A DNA stretch of 64,000 bases, from NCBI RefSeq assembly GCF_965363235.1, contig NC_134849.1:63569122-63633121 (forward strand), in the 5' to 3' direction. The translations under genes were made by a program, and so were the position numbers. The notes beneath the pieces are model-generated. The model saw only the letters and a list, made by a program, of their open reading frames with translations, was not told the origin of the DNA and did not search any database. Origin of the DNA: Mytilus galloprovincialis. Its lineage: Eukaryota > Mollusca > Bivalvia > Mytilida > Mytilidae. Shown here piece after piece: positions 53,289 through 64,000 of this stretch; the stretch's first letter is position 1, and each line of letters begins with the position of its first letter.

Positions 53289-53588
53289 ATAAAATGAGAT
53301 TCTATATTATCGCTATTTTGTGCTTTTTTCCTTTGATCTTTTTTTTGTGATAATTTTCATATCATTCTACTAGCTTGAGATGGAAAATTATCGCTAGAAA
53401 CTAAGCATACCCGTGGCGTTGCTATCGAAATTGACATGAAATTGACATGAAATTGACAACGTCGTAATAGGTAAAACACCGATAAAAAGATTATCATTGT
53501 TCTTCTCAACTCGATCGCTTTATCGCTTTCGCCGTCCCGGCTCAAGCGAGAAAAGCAATCTCGTTGAGATGATCACCGATAATCTATA
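53289..53588 (+). repeat. Second copy of the repeat at 10204..10470
   Basis: TTTTTTTGTGATAATTTT, CTTGAGATGGAAAATTATCG, TGGCGTTGCTA and the palindrome CTTTCGCCGTCCCGGCTC with GCGAGAAAAGC. The copy is broken at its right by the Tc1-like element and resumes at 54877. Confidence 0.8.
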
Positions 53589-54876
53589 CAGTTGGAAAAA
53601 AGTATTGCAACACCAAATTGAAATTGAAATTAAAAAAACACTTTTCATTTTTTTGGGATATAATTTGGTAAAATAGAACTAGTTAAACATTATTTAAGTA
53701 TCACCTGAGTTTAATCAATAAATATCGACTCGATATTTTTTTATCTGCACATGCAGCTACTGTACCCGTAAACAGCAAAACAGTTGTTTTTATCCTCTTT
53801 GTTTTCAACCCTTTAAATAACCAAATTTTTAAAGTTATGTGATTGACACCTTATAATGGGTCCTTGACAACTCTTAACTGCAGCCAGATGGCAGATTATC
53901 AGCACAAGGGAAGCAGGGATGTCGATGTAAAAACTGCACGTATTGTTGGTCATCACCATTTCACTATAAGTCGTTTTGAGAATAAATCAGGCAATAAACG
54001 CTGTTAAAGACATTTCAAGATAATGAAGACCCCCTATACCATTTTCTAAGGAAAATCAAGCATAATGAAGGTTGGTCAGAAGGAAACCCATTGCATACAG
54101 GACAATCCTAAAAAGAGAGTGGTGGCCATACAGGAGCTTTTTAACAAGAACTGTTCGAGATCGACTCATCGCTACTGGTGATCGTGCGATAAGACCATTT
54201 CGGAGACCTTTGCTAACGAACAGACACACAGTTTTCCGTATCCAATGTAGTGCAGAGCTCGCCAAAGTTGGAAATTAGCATCGTGGAGGAAGATTCAATG
54301 TTCAAATGGAATTCGGTTTATCTTCCATGGCACGATCGTAGCCCGGATTTCAACCATATCGAGCATATTTGGGACACTATTTGGCGGAAAGTGCGCGAAA
54401 GGACACCCCAGTTCAAACACATCATGAAATAAACAATGCCCACATCAGAAATGGTTGCTGCTACCTTAGCAACAACTTAGTCGATTTATGGCAGGATTCA
54501 GAAGACGTTTAGATGCGGTTATCCGTTTGAATGGAGGCTGCGCACAAAGTACTAATTCTTTGGCATATTACGATCAACCATGATATGAACAGTCATCTAA
54601 GGATTAATTTTGAAATGTCTGACATTGTAAAGTTCGACTACAGTAAAAGTTGTAAAATGCATTTTTTGGTACAAAAAACACTCCATTTTGGTATTAAAAT
54701 TGTGATTATATAAATTATTTTTTTTCAAACATTTTTTGTTCGTTTCAATGCCAATGTTATCATAAACTATGTTTCAATAATATTGTACACATATTTTATT
54801 ATATTTCATCCAAAAAAAAGAGGCTCATTTTTCAAATTTTAAAGAATCAAGGTGTTGCAATACTTTTTTCCATGTG
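53589..54876 (+). mobile_element. Tc1-like DNA transposon, decayed
   Basis: Ends CAGTTGGAAAAAAGTATTGC and, reversed, CACATGGAAAAAAGTATTGC (26-bp TIRs), flanked by TA on both sides; 1288 bp, the usual Tc1 length. The transposase is broken (next entry). Confidence 0.88.
53880..54432 (+). pseudogene. Tc1-like transposase pseudogene
   Basis: Fragments in different frames. N-terminal helix-turn-helix text (ARIVGHHHFTISRFENKSG) from about 53935; a middle part with stops; then LPWHDRSPDFNHIEHIWDT at about 54325..54380, the motif that holds the last catalytic acid of the DDE triad and the following IEHIWD. The segment that should carry the first two catalytic Asp residues is missing or unreadable around 54150..54300. 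Stops and frame changes mean no active enzyme. Confidence 0.8.
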
Positions 54877-54899
54877 TATATAAATATACTACTTTGGTT

Positions 54900-55129
54900 C
54901 TTTGTGCTATAACTCATGCGTCCTGGTTCGGCACTAAAGCGCTATCGGTCAATCAATGTTTGGTCGTGTCTGTCAATTTCAGTTTAAATTGATTTCGATT
55001 CCTGCGTAACTATGGTTATCGGGAACACAGGAACGTGATACAATATAATTTACATATATATAATATCAATAACATATGAAAACAAAATAATTGTTTGCAA
55101 ATATATACAATTTTTCTGTAGATTAGTAT
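54900..55129. other. Noncoding spacer
   Basis: Nothing recognised. Confidence 0.4.
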
Positions 55130-55320
55130 GACGTCCATACTCACTGAACTAGTACCCTTTTTATTTAGGGGATTGTTGGGCTCGCCTTCGGGTGCAGGAT
55201 TTTCTCGCTGTGTTGAAGACCAATCGGTGGATTTCGGCTGTTATCTGCTCTTTGGTCGGGTTGTTGTCTCTTTGACATACTCCCTAGTTACATTCTCAAT
55301 TCCAATATTGATCTACTAAG
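55130..55320 (+). repeat. Dispersed mussel repeat, 'CGGGTTGTTGTCTCTTTG' family
   Basis: GACGTCCATACTCACTGAAC, CGCCTTCGGGTGCAGG, TTTCTCGCTGTGTTGAAGACC and GGTTGTTGTCTCTTTGAC in the same order as 31330..31490. Confidence 0.85.
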
Positions 55321-55815
55321 TTTCAGTGAAAACAAGGTCAAATTCAATCCTACACCGACAGAAATTCCGCATCCATCCCTTTCCTTGCAATTTTCTGTCC
55401 TAGGTATTGACCTCCAAATGTACTATATATCGGGTTGGTGTTTGGTTTTCCCTTTCCTGCTTTTAAAATAATTAATGAAACTCGTATTTACATATGTTAC
55501 AAGTTACAAGTTATGTCTAGTGTGTATACACCTTGCCTCCTACTGTGGGGAACCCACGCTATGATTTCCCACCAAAAACAATCATTCACGATTCCTTGAG
55601 ATTGTCTTTTGTAATCCATTAGAGCAATGCTCCGTGGTAAATAGAATTCTATAATATAGTTTAATCGATTTTCTGTTAATTTTTAAACCAAAGCGATTCA
55701 CAGAAGTTCATAAGTATTGAATATACATTATCGTTTCATAATATATATATATATATATGTATGCCTTTTACTTTAACTATATATTGTTTCCTTGAAATAC
55801 TATTATTGATAATCA
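55321..55815. other. Noncoding spacer with (TA)n
   Basis: A (TA) run at about 55738..55759; otherwise nothing recognised. Confidence 0.4.
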
Positions 55816-55820
55816 CGCAC

Positions 55821-56040
55821 TTCTGTGTCATTTGGTCTCTGGAAGCGAGTTGGCTCAATGGCAACTATACCATATCTTCTTATTTTTATATCTATACATA
55901 CATATGCAAGAGGATGAGGCTTCTTTATTCCATTTAAATAAGATGTGGTATGACTACTACATAGACAACTCTCCATCCAAGTCACAATGTATAAAAAGTT
56001 AATAATTAGAGGTAAAAGTACGGTCTTCAACACAGAACCT
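55821..56040. repeat. Two facing fragments of the 'GCAATCATACCACATCTTC' repeat
   Basis: Forward TTCTGTGTCATTTGGTCTC to ACTATACCATATCTTC (55821..55890), then reversed AGATGTGGTATGACTAC to GGTCTTCAACACAG (55940..56035). Together they form an imperfect inverted pair. Confidence 0.7.
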
Positions 56041-57390
56041 TAGCTCGATCACACCGAACTATTTTTTCAGAGGCAATTGCCTTTGTCCACCTGATATAAA
56101 CGCATGTGTGTAATGTAATTTTAATTAGATTAAGGGTATTTTTTCAAGCCATGCAATGCTTCAAATTAGAAGGTTCATTTGTAGAATGTTTTTTGTTGTA
56201 GCTTTATTCGAAAATCCACAACTGTATCATTAATTTCATACCGAGTTCAGATTCTAATAACATTCTAATACAACCGTTAACATATTTTGAGTTAAACCTC
56301 TTTCCAGGAGCAAAATTATTTGAACTCAATCCAGGTGTTCCCTTGTAGGATGACAATCAATGCAAAGGTAGTGTGAAGCATGTTTCGTATTTAAACAGTA
56401 ATAAATAAACTATAAAAATACCATTAAATAGCTGTTCTTGATTAGTTTTCTTCGCATGTAAACATGCCTTTTTAGCGGATGAAAATTGCACCGAATTAAC
56501 ATCATTTCCGCTTTTTCATTAAACAGTTTCATGCACTCTATGTAAATTACTCCGCAATCTTAAAATTGTTAACGATGACTGTCAAAAATATGGTAGAAAA
56601 TCATTTTCGTATTGAACCATTCAAAAAATACATAATTACTTCTTTGAGTGGGGGTCTCCAACTAGTGAGGCTCGCGATGGGGTTTAAAAAATAGAGATAA
56701 TGGGCAAAAAGTTCATTATAAAACACAGAAAAAAATGGGGGGATGGGAAAATAGAGAACAATGGAGTGCTTTAATATAAATTACACAAAATGTATAGAGA
56801 ATAATGGGCCCAAAATATAGAAAACTAGATTATAAAATTGAAGAATACAGAAATGGTGGACCCCTCATTCACACCCTCGTTTGTTTCTGTAGATTTGAGA
56901 ATCTTAATGCCGAATTAGATAATGCGGTGTTGAATTAACAAAAACATAAAAACACACATATGATTACAAAAGCATGGATTTCAAAGACAAATCTCGTTTT
57001 TTTCTCATTCCATAACATCATTAAGACTGGTATACGAGACATTCTTCTATAAGTAAATAGAATTTAACGACAGCTATAGATAGTTAAATAGGTATTTTAT
57101 GTGTACATGTTTTTGATGTCTTCAAAGAACAAATTCTGTTAATTATTGTGTCAACTGCACATCGAAGGCAAAAACGAACATGAAAAGCAATTAAAGCTTT
57201 TAGGAACCGAAAAACAGAATAATTCAAATAGTAAAAAATAGTATTTCTCTATTATAAAAGAGCGAATGAAAGTTGAAAAGTAACTTCATAACCAAAACTA
57301 CCCAACATGCATTGCACATGGTCAAATCATCACATGCACTAAAAGTGATCTTTTGACCTTGATGGTCGTGTGTGTGGTCTTACTAGTTCA
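56041..57390. other. Noncoding stretch
   Basis: At 56695..56870 there is GATAATGGGCAAAAAG-type text related to the 29-bp array at 47840. No exon seen. Confidence 0.4.
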
Positions 57391-57394
57391 TCTG

Positions 57395-57600
57395 TAGTAA
57401 CTTCCGGCTTCTCGACTCTGAAGCTGTGGTTTAAAAACCCGCTCATTGTGATTTTTTCTTGTCAAAGGTCGGTAGATTCCTCTGGACGTTCCGGCTTCCT
57501 GATATAAACTGACAGCCATAATATATTCAAGGTCGTAAAAACAACAAACAAACAAAAATAAAAAAGCGACCTTCAACATAATAGTTTCACATACTACAAA
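57395..57600 (+). repeat. Dispersed mollusc repeat
   Basis: TGGTTTAAAAACCCGCTCATTG, TTCTTGTCAAAGGTCGGTAG, ATTCCTCTGGACGTTCCGGC and CTGACAGCCATAATAT resemble a mollusc repeat with a CTCCGGCTTCC core that I recognise. The 63-codon minus frame here is a by-product. Confidence 0.5.
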
Positions 57601-59150
57601 ATGTAGTATGTTATCACTAGATGCCCTTTATTTAATTATTTGTGTCTGTCGTGTGGACAAATAACTCATAACACCTTCTATTTATATATAATTAATTGAT
57701 GAAAAATCTACAGATACACATTTTTAAACACTGATTTGCATAAAGATGCTTGAAATTGGATGTTGTATTTTTAAACGGTTGTCCCTATTACTGCACTTCT
57801 CATCATGAGCGCATATGAATCATACATAATCTTAAAAGCGACACATGTGCAGTTTCAATTGAGTAATTCAACCTCTCAAAACAATACAAAAGGCTGCTCA
57901 TCATCAAAATATGGCAATCATGGCGTTCCATACAAAAGGCTGATGTGAACAACTGATATACAATTACTATCATGCTGGGTTAACGTAATGCTATACTGTT
58001 ATGGACGCGTGTGGGCTGTGTACACGGTTGTAACAGATATATATATTTGTAATACAGTTATAGGTATTGACAATGTTAATTACGAATTGATTGATCAGGA
58101 CAAATAGTTTTCTGATATGTGTCAAGATACAAAACCAATAACATGGAAGAGAAAATGAAAAACATTTAGCATTGTGTTTTTGTTTTACTGAAGCGGTAGC
58201 CATCCAAACAGATCTTGACCTCTTGCCCATGCTTGTCGGAACCATTCTATTCGTATTAATGTTTGATTTTGTGCTATACGGTATAATCGATTGGGGTAAA
58301 TGATCAGGGGTTGAAGTCATAAAACTTTGCTCAGTGCTTGGAGCACAAGGATCATGCTCGAAACATGAAATCCAACATTTTGATTGGTTGATTTTCGAGT
58401 ACGAGTACAAAAAACTGACTCGAAAGTTTTATTACCGCAAGGTCAGAACACGTCTTGCTTTCTTTACTATAGGGGTTCCAACTTTTACAGAGCTACATAT
58501 TAAACTAATCATAACCTTTAACCTACTCCTAATCCTAACCAATAAAACTAATATTCCCTTACACCCACTTAAACATAAACCTAACCTAAAAAAAAACTAA
58601 AAAAAAAAAAAACAGAATTTGCCGTAAACTTAACCTTATTATAGAAGCACAGGATAAAACATATACAAAGTAAAACAATCGACAATTTTGCGTCAGTTGT
58701 ATAAAATAATTATTTCAGTCGGTAGGGTGGTCGTAATTTCTGTAAATTTTTCTGTAATTTTCCTTATTCCTAATATTTTTGCCCATTATTCTCTATTCTT
58801 TTGCGGTCTATTTTTCTCTATTCATTATTTTCTTGATATTTATTATTTTCTTGACCACTTTTTTTTTTTTTTTTATAGTATAACTTATATACGAAAATAA
58901 ACCTATAATTGTCAATTATTTTCTCATCTTTAAACATCGTCCAATCAACTCCAACCTCCATCCCCACCCCCTGATTGTATTGTCATTTTTGTCACATGAC
59001 TCTGGGATAAAACAAAAAATAAGATCAAAAGTTTTTAGAAAGTAAGAAATATTTTAAGTATAAGAGCACTGATGTTATATACCTCTATTTGGTATTTCTG
59101 GTTACCGGAAATGTAGGACATAATTTATACTGTTTATTGCATTTTACGGG
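57601..59150. other. Noncoding stretch
   Basis: A minus frame of 139 codons (57991..58410) has no signal peptide, domain or splice support. TTTTGCCCATTATTCTC at about 58776 is the reverse of the 47840-array text. A CTAATCCTAACC tract at about 58526 is degenerate. Confidence 0.4.
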
Positions 59151-59154
59151 ACTG

Positions 59155-59290
59155 TATACCTTTTTTTTTATGCTTGTCGGCGGCGAACAGTTAGTATCGT
59201 CAGCCATACATGTGTTTGTTAAATGGCAGTAAAATAAAATTTGGATAACGAAAAGCGTGCCTTCAATCCCATAGTCCCTCCAGACAACAA
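59155..59290 (-). repeat. Dispersed mussel repeat, decayed reversed copy
   Basis: GTGCCTTCAATCCCATAG and CAGACAACAAAAAG in the arrangement of the reversed 'GCAATCATACCACATCTTC' family. Confidence 0.4.
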
Positions 59291-59469
59291 AAAGGATTGA
59301 GGCCCACGACACTGATGAAAAATTAAAACCGAAAATGGCTTAAACAGCATATTTCAATCTGATGAAATTCGGATGTATTTTAACTCGCGTGCTCATATAT
59401 ATATATGGATATATCAGACTCATGACTTATTCGGATACATATGAAATATTAAAAAACTCGAATATCTGT

Positions 59470-59540
59470 TAGCCATTTTAAAATAGTTCCTGCATAAAAT
59501 TCGAAGATCTCTATAGCTATTTTAAAATAGTTCCTGCATG
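59470..59540 (+). repeat. 25-bp direct repeat, two copies
   Basis: TTTTAAAATAGTTCCTGCAT preceded by TAGCCA or TAGCTA, at about 59470 and 59515. Confidence 0.85.
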
Positions 59541-59789
59541 TATACAGACGTTACGTCACCTACAGATTTGAAAAAAATGGGAAATACAATTTGACCGATA
59601 ATATATATGAATATGACTTTTTTATATTTGGCACGTGCCACTTGTAGAAGTCAACGCTCGTGTAAAGTTTATGAATTTAGCATTTGCATTCTCATAAACA
59701 TAACTGTATGACGGATGGAATAATTCCAATACCAGTATACGTCATATCTCTTTTTCGGTTTGTTTTAGATAAAAGTCAACCCGATAAAG

Positions 59790-59860
59790 CATTCGGCAAT
59801 CCTCGTTAGAATCCGCTACTCTCCTTAGATGAGGGTGCGGAATCGACCGAGTTGAGACGA
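59790..59860. repeat. Imperfect palindromic repeat, copy 2
   Basis: ATTCGGCAATCCTCGTTAG, ATCCGCT and AGATGAGGGTGCGGAATCG, then GAGTTGAGACGAAT. An extra ACTCTCCTT separates the halves relative to 37109..37170. Confidence 0.75.
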
Positions 59861-60484
59861 ATACCTGATAAAGGTCAAACATTTCGTTGTTTGAACTCAT
59901 CTTAAGGTTATAACGTCTTAATCTTCCCAATTAAGCATTTGCAGGTGCAATTCTGATATCGGTAACAGGATAGACAAAAAGGTAACAGGATAGACTTTTA
60001 TATAGTCAATGAGATGTTTTTCTTATTGAATACATAAAATAACCATTTAATCAAAATATAATTTTTTTATTTTTATTCATTCAGATATACAATCAGACAA
60101 ATAAAAGTAATTTCAAACTGAAAGTCTTTAAGGGAGGTAATTCAAGAGTAATGAATCTGATATGAGGGTATGGATGTTGGTTTGCTGGTAAAGTATTGTT
60201 TATTCTAAATTCCACCTTCTGTTTTCAAGCTGTGTCTTAAAACAAAACCGAAGGGTCTCACTTATTTAAACATCTTTTTAAATACTGACAGACCAGTTCT
60301 ATAAAATTGGATTAACGTACAAGTACATAATTTCTGACAGGTGGGGACGGATGGGGAGAAATGGTTTTATACGTAAATGAAAAAAAAATATCTTGAAAAA
60401 CTACCTATCAGATCGAAACTTTATGACCTATCAGATGTAGAGTTTCTGTTCATATTGGGTGGATGGGCTTTCCTGGGAAAAATT
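59861..60484. other. Noncoding stretch
   Basis: GGTAACAGGATAGAC is duplicated at about 59961 and 59981. Nothing else seen. Confidence 0.4.
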
Positions 60485-60489
60485 GACAT

Positions 60490-60650
60490 CAGTGGCGGAT
60501 CCAGAATTTTTCATAAGTGGGGGCCCACTGACTGACATAAGAGGGGGCCCGCTCCAGTCACGCTTCAATGATTCCCTATATAAGCAACCAATTTTTTTCC
60601 CAAAAAGGGGGGCCCGGGCCCCCTGGGCCCCCCCTCTAAATCCGCCTCTG
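60490..60650. mobile_element. GGCGGA-type MITE, copy 5 (diverged interior)
   Basis: Begins CAGTGGCGGATCCAGAA, ends AATCCGCCTCTG; GACAT on both sides (60485..60489, 60651..60655). The interior lacks the CAATGCATTG mark and has GGGGGCCCG runs, so it may be a separate subfamily. Confidence 0.88.
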
Positions 60651-60726
60651 GACATATCAGAATGTTTTACCTCAAGGGGTGTACCCATCAGAATTTTGCT
60701 GACACTTCAACCTGTCAGAACACAGA

Positions 60727-60865
60727 GGTTTGTTACAATTGCCGGGTTTACTATCCATACGAACCCCTAAAAAAGTTACAATTGCCGGGTATACTATCCA
60801 TACGAACCCCTAAAAAGTTTTTTAGGGGTTCGTATGGATAGTAAACCCGGCAATTGTAACAAACC
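60727..60865. repeat. Exact 48-bp inverted arms with a third direct copy between them
   Basis: Arms 60727..60774 and 60818..60865 are perfectly complementary (GGTTTGTTACAATTGCCGGG at the left start). Between them 60775..60817 is a direct copy of the left arm with GGGTATAC for GGGTTTAC. Confidence 0.95.
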
Positions 60866-60869
60866 ACTG

Positions 60870-61560
60870 TGGTCAGAAGATACCTTTCATCCCTGGTAAA
60901 ACTGGTTAAAAATTCTGAGACAAGTGCCTGTGGTGTTTTTGTATAAATATCCATTCCAAAAAAATTAATTCATTCATCAATACAATACCAGTTAATGTAT
61001 GATACGAAACTGTCTAGATACCAAAGCACCCCCTCAGATCTGACATAGGCATTTTTGTAACCCCTAAGATGTAATTATTTTTACCTTGCAAACTATTTAC
61101 TGTTGCAACCCCTTCAGAAGTTTTTTGCGTATAATTGTACGTGTCAGATGAAAAAAAAAACCAAATTACACCCCCTAAGATGTATAAATTTTACACCCCT
61201 CAGAAAGGACCATCCATCCCCCTTTATCAGACATTAACTGGAATGGCCCATTATGTATTCTAGGGGGACGATTTGCTTTAAAGCAACCTAAAAAATCATG
61301 ATTTCAAAAGATTGGAGAATTTGTTTTCATGGTATTCGTTTTGATTATAAAACATTGAAAAACTATCATAAAGCAGACTCAAACTGAACAAATTTAGTTG
61401 GCCTTGTTGAAGATAACTTATACCTATAGTATATACTAACATTATGCATTAAATGGAGAAACATTTAGATATAAAATGCTGATTTCTAACTTAATGTGGA
61501 CGTATTGTATTTTATGATGCCAGACCACAAAAATAACGTCTTCTTCTACATTCAATGTAA
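60870..61560. other. Noncoding stretch
   Basis: Several CCCCTAAGATGTA or CCCCTCAGA words at 61030..61200. No exon seen. Confidence 0.4.
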
Positions 61561-61570
61561 TTTAAGTATA

Positions 61571-61628
61571 TATCTCTGATTTCGTTATACTACATATGAG
61601 TATGTATAGTATAACGAAATTAGAGATC
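61571..61628. repeat. 58-bp inverted repeat
   Basis: ATCTCTGATTTCGTTATAC, then TACATA, pairs with TATGTATAGTATAACGAAAT, then TAGAGAT, around TGAG; one mismatch and one indel. Confidence 0.8.
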
Positions 61629-61854
61629 TAAATTTTAATTAAATTGCTTCTATATTGTGACTATTCAAAATTGTGTCTCTTGTACCCATCCCCACGATCA
61701 TATTCACAATCACCCCATAAAACTAATGTGGGTCTTTTTTTTTCCTTTGCCTATATAATAGCATGGCGTTGTAACCACATTTGTATCGTCTGACGTCTTC
61801 CTTTGCACGTCCAGTCATATCTTTAGGAATATACTATATTGCAGTGGGGTAAAG

Positions 61855-62190
61855 TTGGTTGAGATCCCGCTGACATGTTTAACCCCGCCATATTCTGTAT
61901 GTATGTCACAAGTCATGAGCCTGTAATTCAGTGATCTTCAGTGGTTGCCGTTTGATTATGTAATACATATTTGTTTTTCGTTCATTTTTGTAAATAAAAT
62001 AGACTGTGAGTTGTTTCACATTGTCATTTCGGGGCCTTTTATAGCTGACTAGGCGATATGGCCTTTGTTTATTGTTGATGACAGTACGGTAACCTATAGT
62101 TGTTAATTTCTGTGTCATTTGGTCTCTTGTGGAGAGTTGTCTAATTGGCAAAAAAAAAAAAATCATACCACATCTTCTTTTTTTATTTTT
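61855..62190 (+). repeat. Dispersed mussel repeat, 'GCAATCATACCACATCTTC' family, long forward copy
   Basis: TGACATGTTTAACCCCGCC, AGTCATGAGCCTGTAATTCAG, CATTTCGGGGCCTTTTATAG, GACTAGGCGATATGGCC and, after an A-run, ATCATACCACATCTTC. Confidence 0.85.
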
Positions 62191-62199
62191 GCAGAATCT

Positions 62200-62712
62200 T
62201 TTTTTGTCAACCCTTATAAAAATAGAGAACTCTAATAGTGAAGGTTGTATTAAGAGACATAGAATATGTATTTACAATCTCTGGTTTTTGTCAGCACATA
62301 TATTATCTGAAATATAATATTAATTTTCCAAACTCCACGTGGACGTATTGTATCTTATGATGCACGACACCACATCTGCATATATAATAAAATGACAGCA
62401 TCTGTATCTCTGTTTTTCACATCGGTATTTGTATCTTGAACAGATCTTCACTATCACTATTCATTCAGACATTCAAACCGCATACTACAATTTTTATCAT
62501 TTTTTCTGATCCAATGACGTTATTAGAAACCTTTGTTTCGTTTGTCGTCTGCGTATCGCACGTGCAACCAATTTTACAAGAATCTAGGACATTTGCCGAA
62601 CGTCAAAGCAGGCATAGATATAATTGTGGTTTTCGAAATTCATACCGGCTTGTGGTTCATGTATTCTGTAGTTTTTCATCTTTGAAATATATGATATGTT
62701 TTTTATTAAAGT

Positions 62713-62755
<43 letters not shown>

Positions 62756-63098
62756 TTTCATGGTTTTTGCGTTGTATTCGTTTGTAATAACTTTATATAT
62801 TAAAATGCAATATTAGACAAAAAGCACAATGCCCTTCTACAATGCACAACACAGAAAACGAACGTTTGGCTACACGAAACTCATCAAAACATTTTGCTCA
62901 ACTCACGTATTCCTGGTAAGCAGTTCTTACTACACTTCACATGTGCACCACCCGTGTTCCTGTATATAAGTTATACTGGCTTTCGTGCACTCCGACGTTT
63001 ATATTTTTTGCATTCCAATTTTTTTTTTTTCGATCGTAACTATTATTTCTATTAAACAGGAAAACGAATGGTGCGCATGGAAATTTATTTGTAAATTA
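62200..63098. other. Noncoding stretch with (TA)n
   Basis: A long (TA)n tract at 62714..62753 and a plus frame of 126 codons across it (62436..62816) with no domain; the frame is not credited. Confidence 0.45.
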
Positions 63099-63265
63099 GG
63101 AGATAACTGTATTGTATTTTAAGCTTGGCCTTCGTAAAACGTAGATTTTACTGTCGCAAATTGAGTTTACCTAGCGACGCGGAGCGGAGATAGGTAAACG
63201 GATATTTGCGACAGTAAAATCAAGTTTTACGAAGGCCAAGCTTAAAATACAATACAGTTATCTCC
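63099..63265. mobile_element. 167-bp foldback element with 63-bp arms
   Basis: Left GGAGATAACTGTATTG, TTTTAAGCTTGGCCTTCG and TTTTACTGTCGCAAAT pair with the right side in order. The loop is CGACGCGGAGCGGAGA with short TTTACCTA/TAGGTAAA arms. Confidence 0.9.
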
Positions 63266-64000
63266 ATTCTAATGCCACATATTAAATCAAATTTCATTTA
63301 AAAAATATTTTGGCTTAAAAATGCCATAAATGAAAAAGTCCGCGAAACTGTTGCATCGTCTTTAGCATCTAAACAATGTGACGTCATATGTATACTCTGG
63401 ATGTCAAACATGAATACTAAACGTATTTTTACTTTTCGTACGCTTCAGAATGGTTTCAATATAGACAAAAAGAAGATTTTAAGGCTCAAAATGTGACAAT
63501 CTTGTTTATTTTTTGAGAAAATATATACCCCAAAAAAATCGGAATTCAAAATGGTGCCTTTCTTAGTTACGGACTGGTAGAACGTGGAATCTAACCCCTC
63601 AAAATATTTGTCAACGTCCAATGAAAATTATCGTTACAAACTAATTGCATTAGAATATATGTTTTCTGTTTTTGTTCTTATCGACAATGCGAAGTCTTTC
63701 TTCGATTTGTGCATGTTTTTTATCTGATAACATTTTGTTTTCGCCTTTTCACCCGAAAAATCATTGCACCCTCAGCCAAAGCCGCCATCTTGATAGAAAA
63801 GGTGGAATCTTTTAATTGCAAGTAAGACAAGAGAGTTGTCTAGTGTTGTCCCGAATCTACTTCAGAAAATTAACATTATGCCTATAAACAAGTGACTTGC
63901 CTCTTAAATTTGCATCATAAGACCATATCTAAAAGACATACTACATTTTACAGGCTGCCCAAAAGAAGTTGATGTACTTCATAGTAATCTTTCTTCAGTA
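63266..64000. other. Noncoding to the window end
   Basis: AGCCGCCATCTTG near 63781 is a ribosomal/YY1-type promoter word in reverse, but no gene start follows in the window. Nothing else seen. Confidence 0.35.

Noticed and set aside
57991..58410. 139-codon minus frame
   Set aside because: No signal peptide, domain, codon pattern or splice sites; not credited without transcript data.
58480..58600. Telomere-like CCTAA text
   Set aside because: Only irregular CTAACC/CTAATCC words, not a regular TTAGGG array.
62436..62816. 126-codon plus frame
   Set aside because: A third of it is translated (TA)n; no domain in the rest.

Overview
This is eukaryotic, AT-rich, intron-bearing and very repeat-dense DNA. 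The mix of gene families (a membrane Toll-like receptor, a secreted C-type lectin, a secreted acidic repeat protein) and several dispersed repeats that I recognise from mussel genomes point to a bivalve mollusc, most likely Mytilus. Species is not determinable from the window. || Protein-coding content is sparse. (1) 10858..13398, plus strand: an intronless Toll-like receptor of 846 residues with signal peptide, LRR ectodomain, one cysteine-rich LRR C-cap, one membrane span and a cytoplasmic TIR domain. (2) 23239..26755, minus strand: a four-exon secreted C-type lectin of 225 residues, assembled here from exons whose splice phases agree; it has a coiled-coil neck but lacks the usual calcium/sugar-binding motifs. 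(3) 38505..41853, plus strand: a two-exon secreted acidic protein of 571 residues with three exact-length 104-residue repeats and an Asp/Ile-rich tail; an in-frame TAG appears to cut off a 31-residue C-terminus that is otherwise intact. || The rest is mostly mobile DNA. The most notable element is 2453..5748: 3.3 kb, about 275-bp terminal inverted repeats, 9-bp target duplication (Mutator-like geometry), carrying a PHD-finger exon on plus and an SGNH-hydrolase C-terminal fragment on minus, the two facing each other. Both inverted repeats start the same short Met-initiated reading frame pointing inward. || Other transposons: a decayed Tc1-like element at 53589..54876 inserted cleanly at a TA in an older repeat; a mariner-type MITE in the lectin intron (24208..24747); a MITE family with 5-bp target duplications at 6786, 30197, 38007, 52049 and 60490; two TTAA-flanked MITE families (28092, 45788, 47447; and 44043); a 374-bp foldback element with a 7-bp duplication at 48215; a non-LTR retrotransposon relic at 7215. 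Two perfect 36-37-bp palindromes (6236, 36861) are each bracketed by exact 7-bp direct repeats. || Tandem arrays: a 1.3-1.4-kb duplication upstream of the TLR (7581..10293); three 902-bp units with AGGTCA clusters (32039..34723); a 47/23-bp array (45245..46490); a 169-bp array (50273..51068); a 41-bp array of 13 units (52316..52855). || Two of the three genes are innate-immunity receptor types, but nothing in the sequence ties the three into one pathway or operon-like unit. I saw no tRNA, rRNA or CRISPR array.
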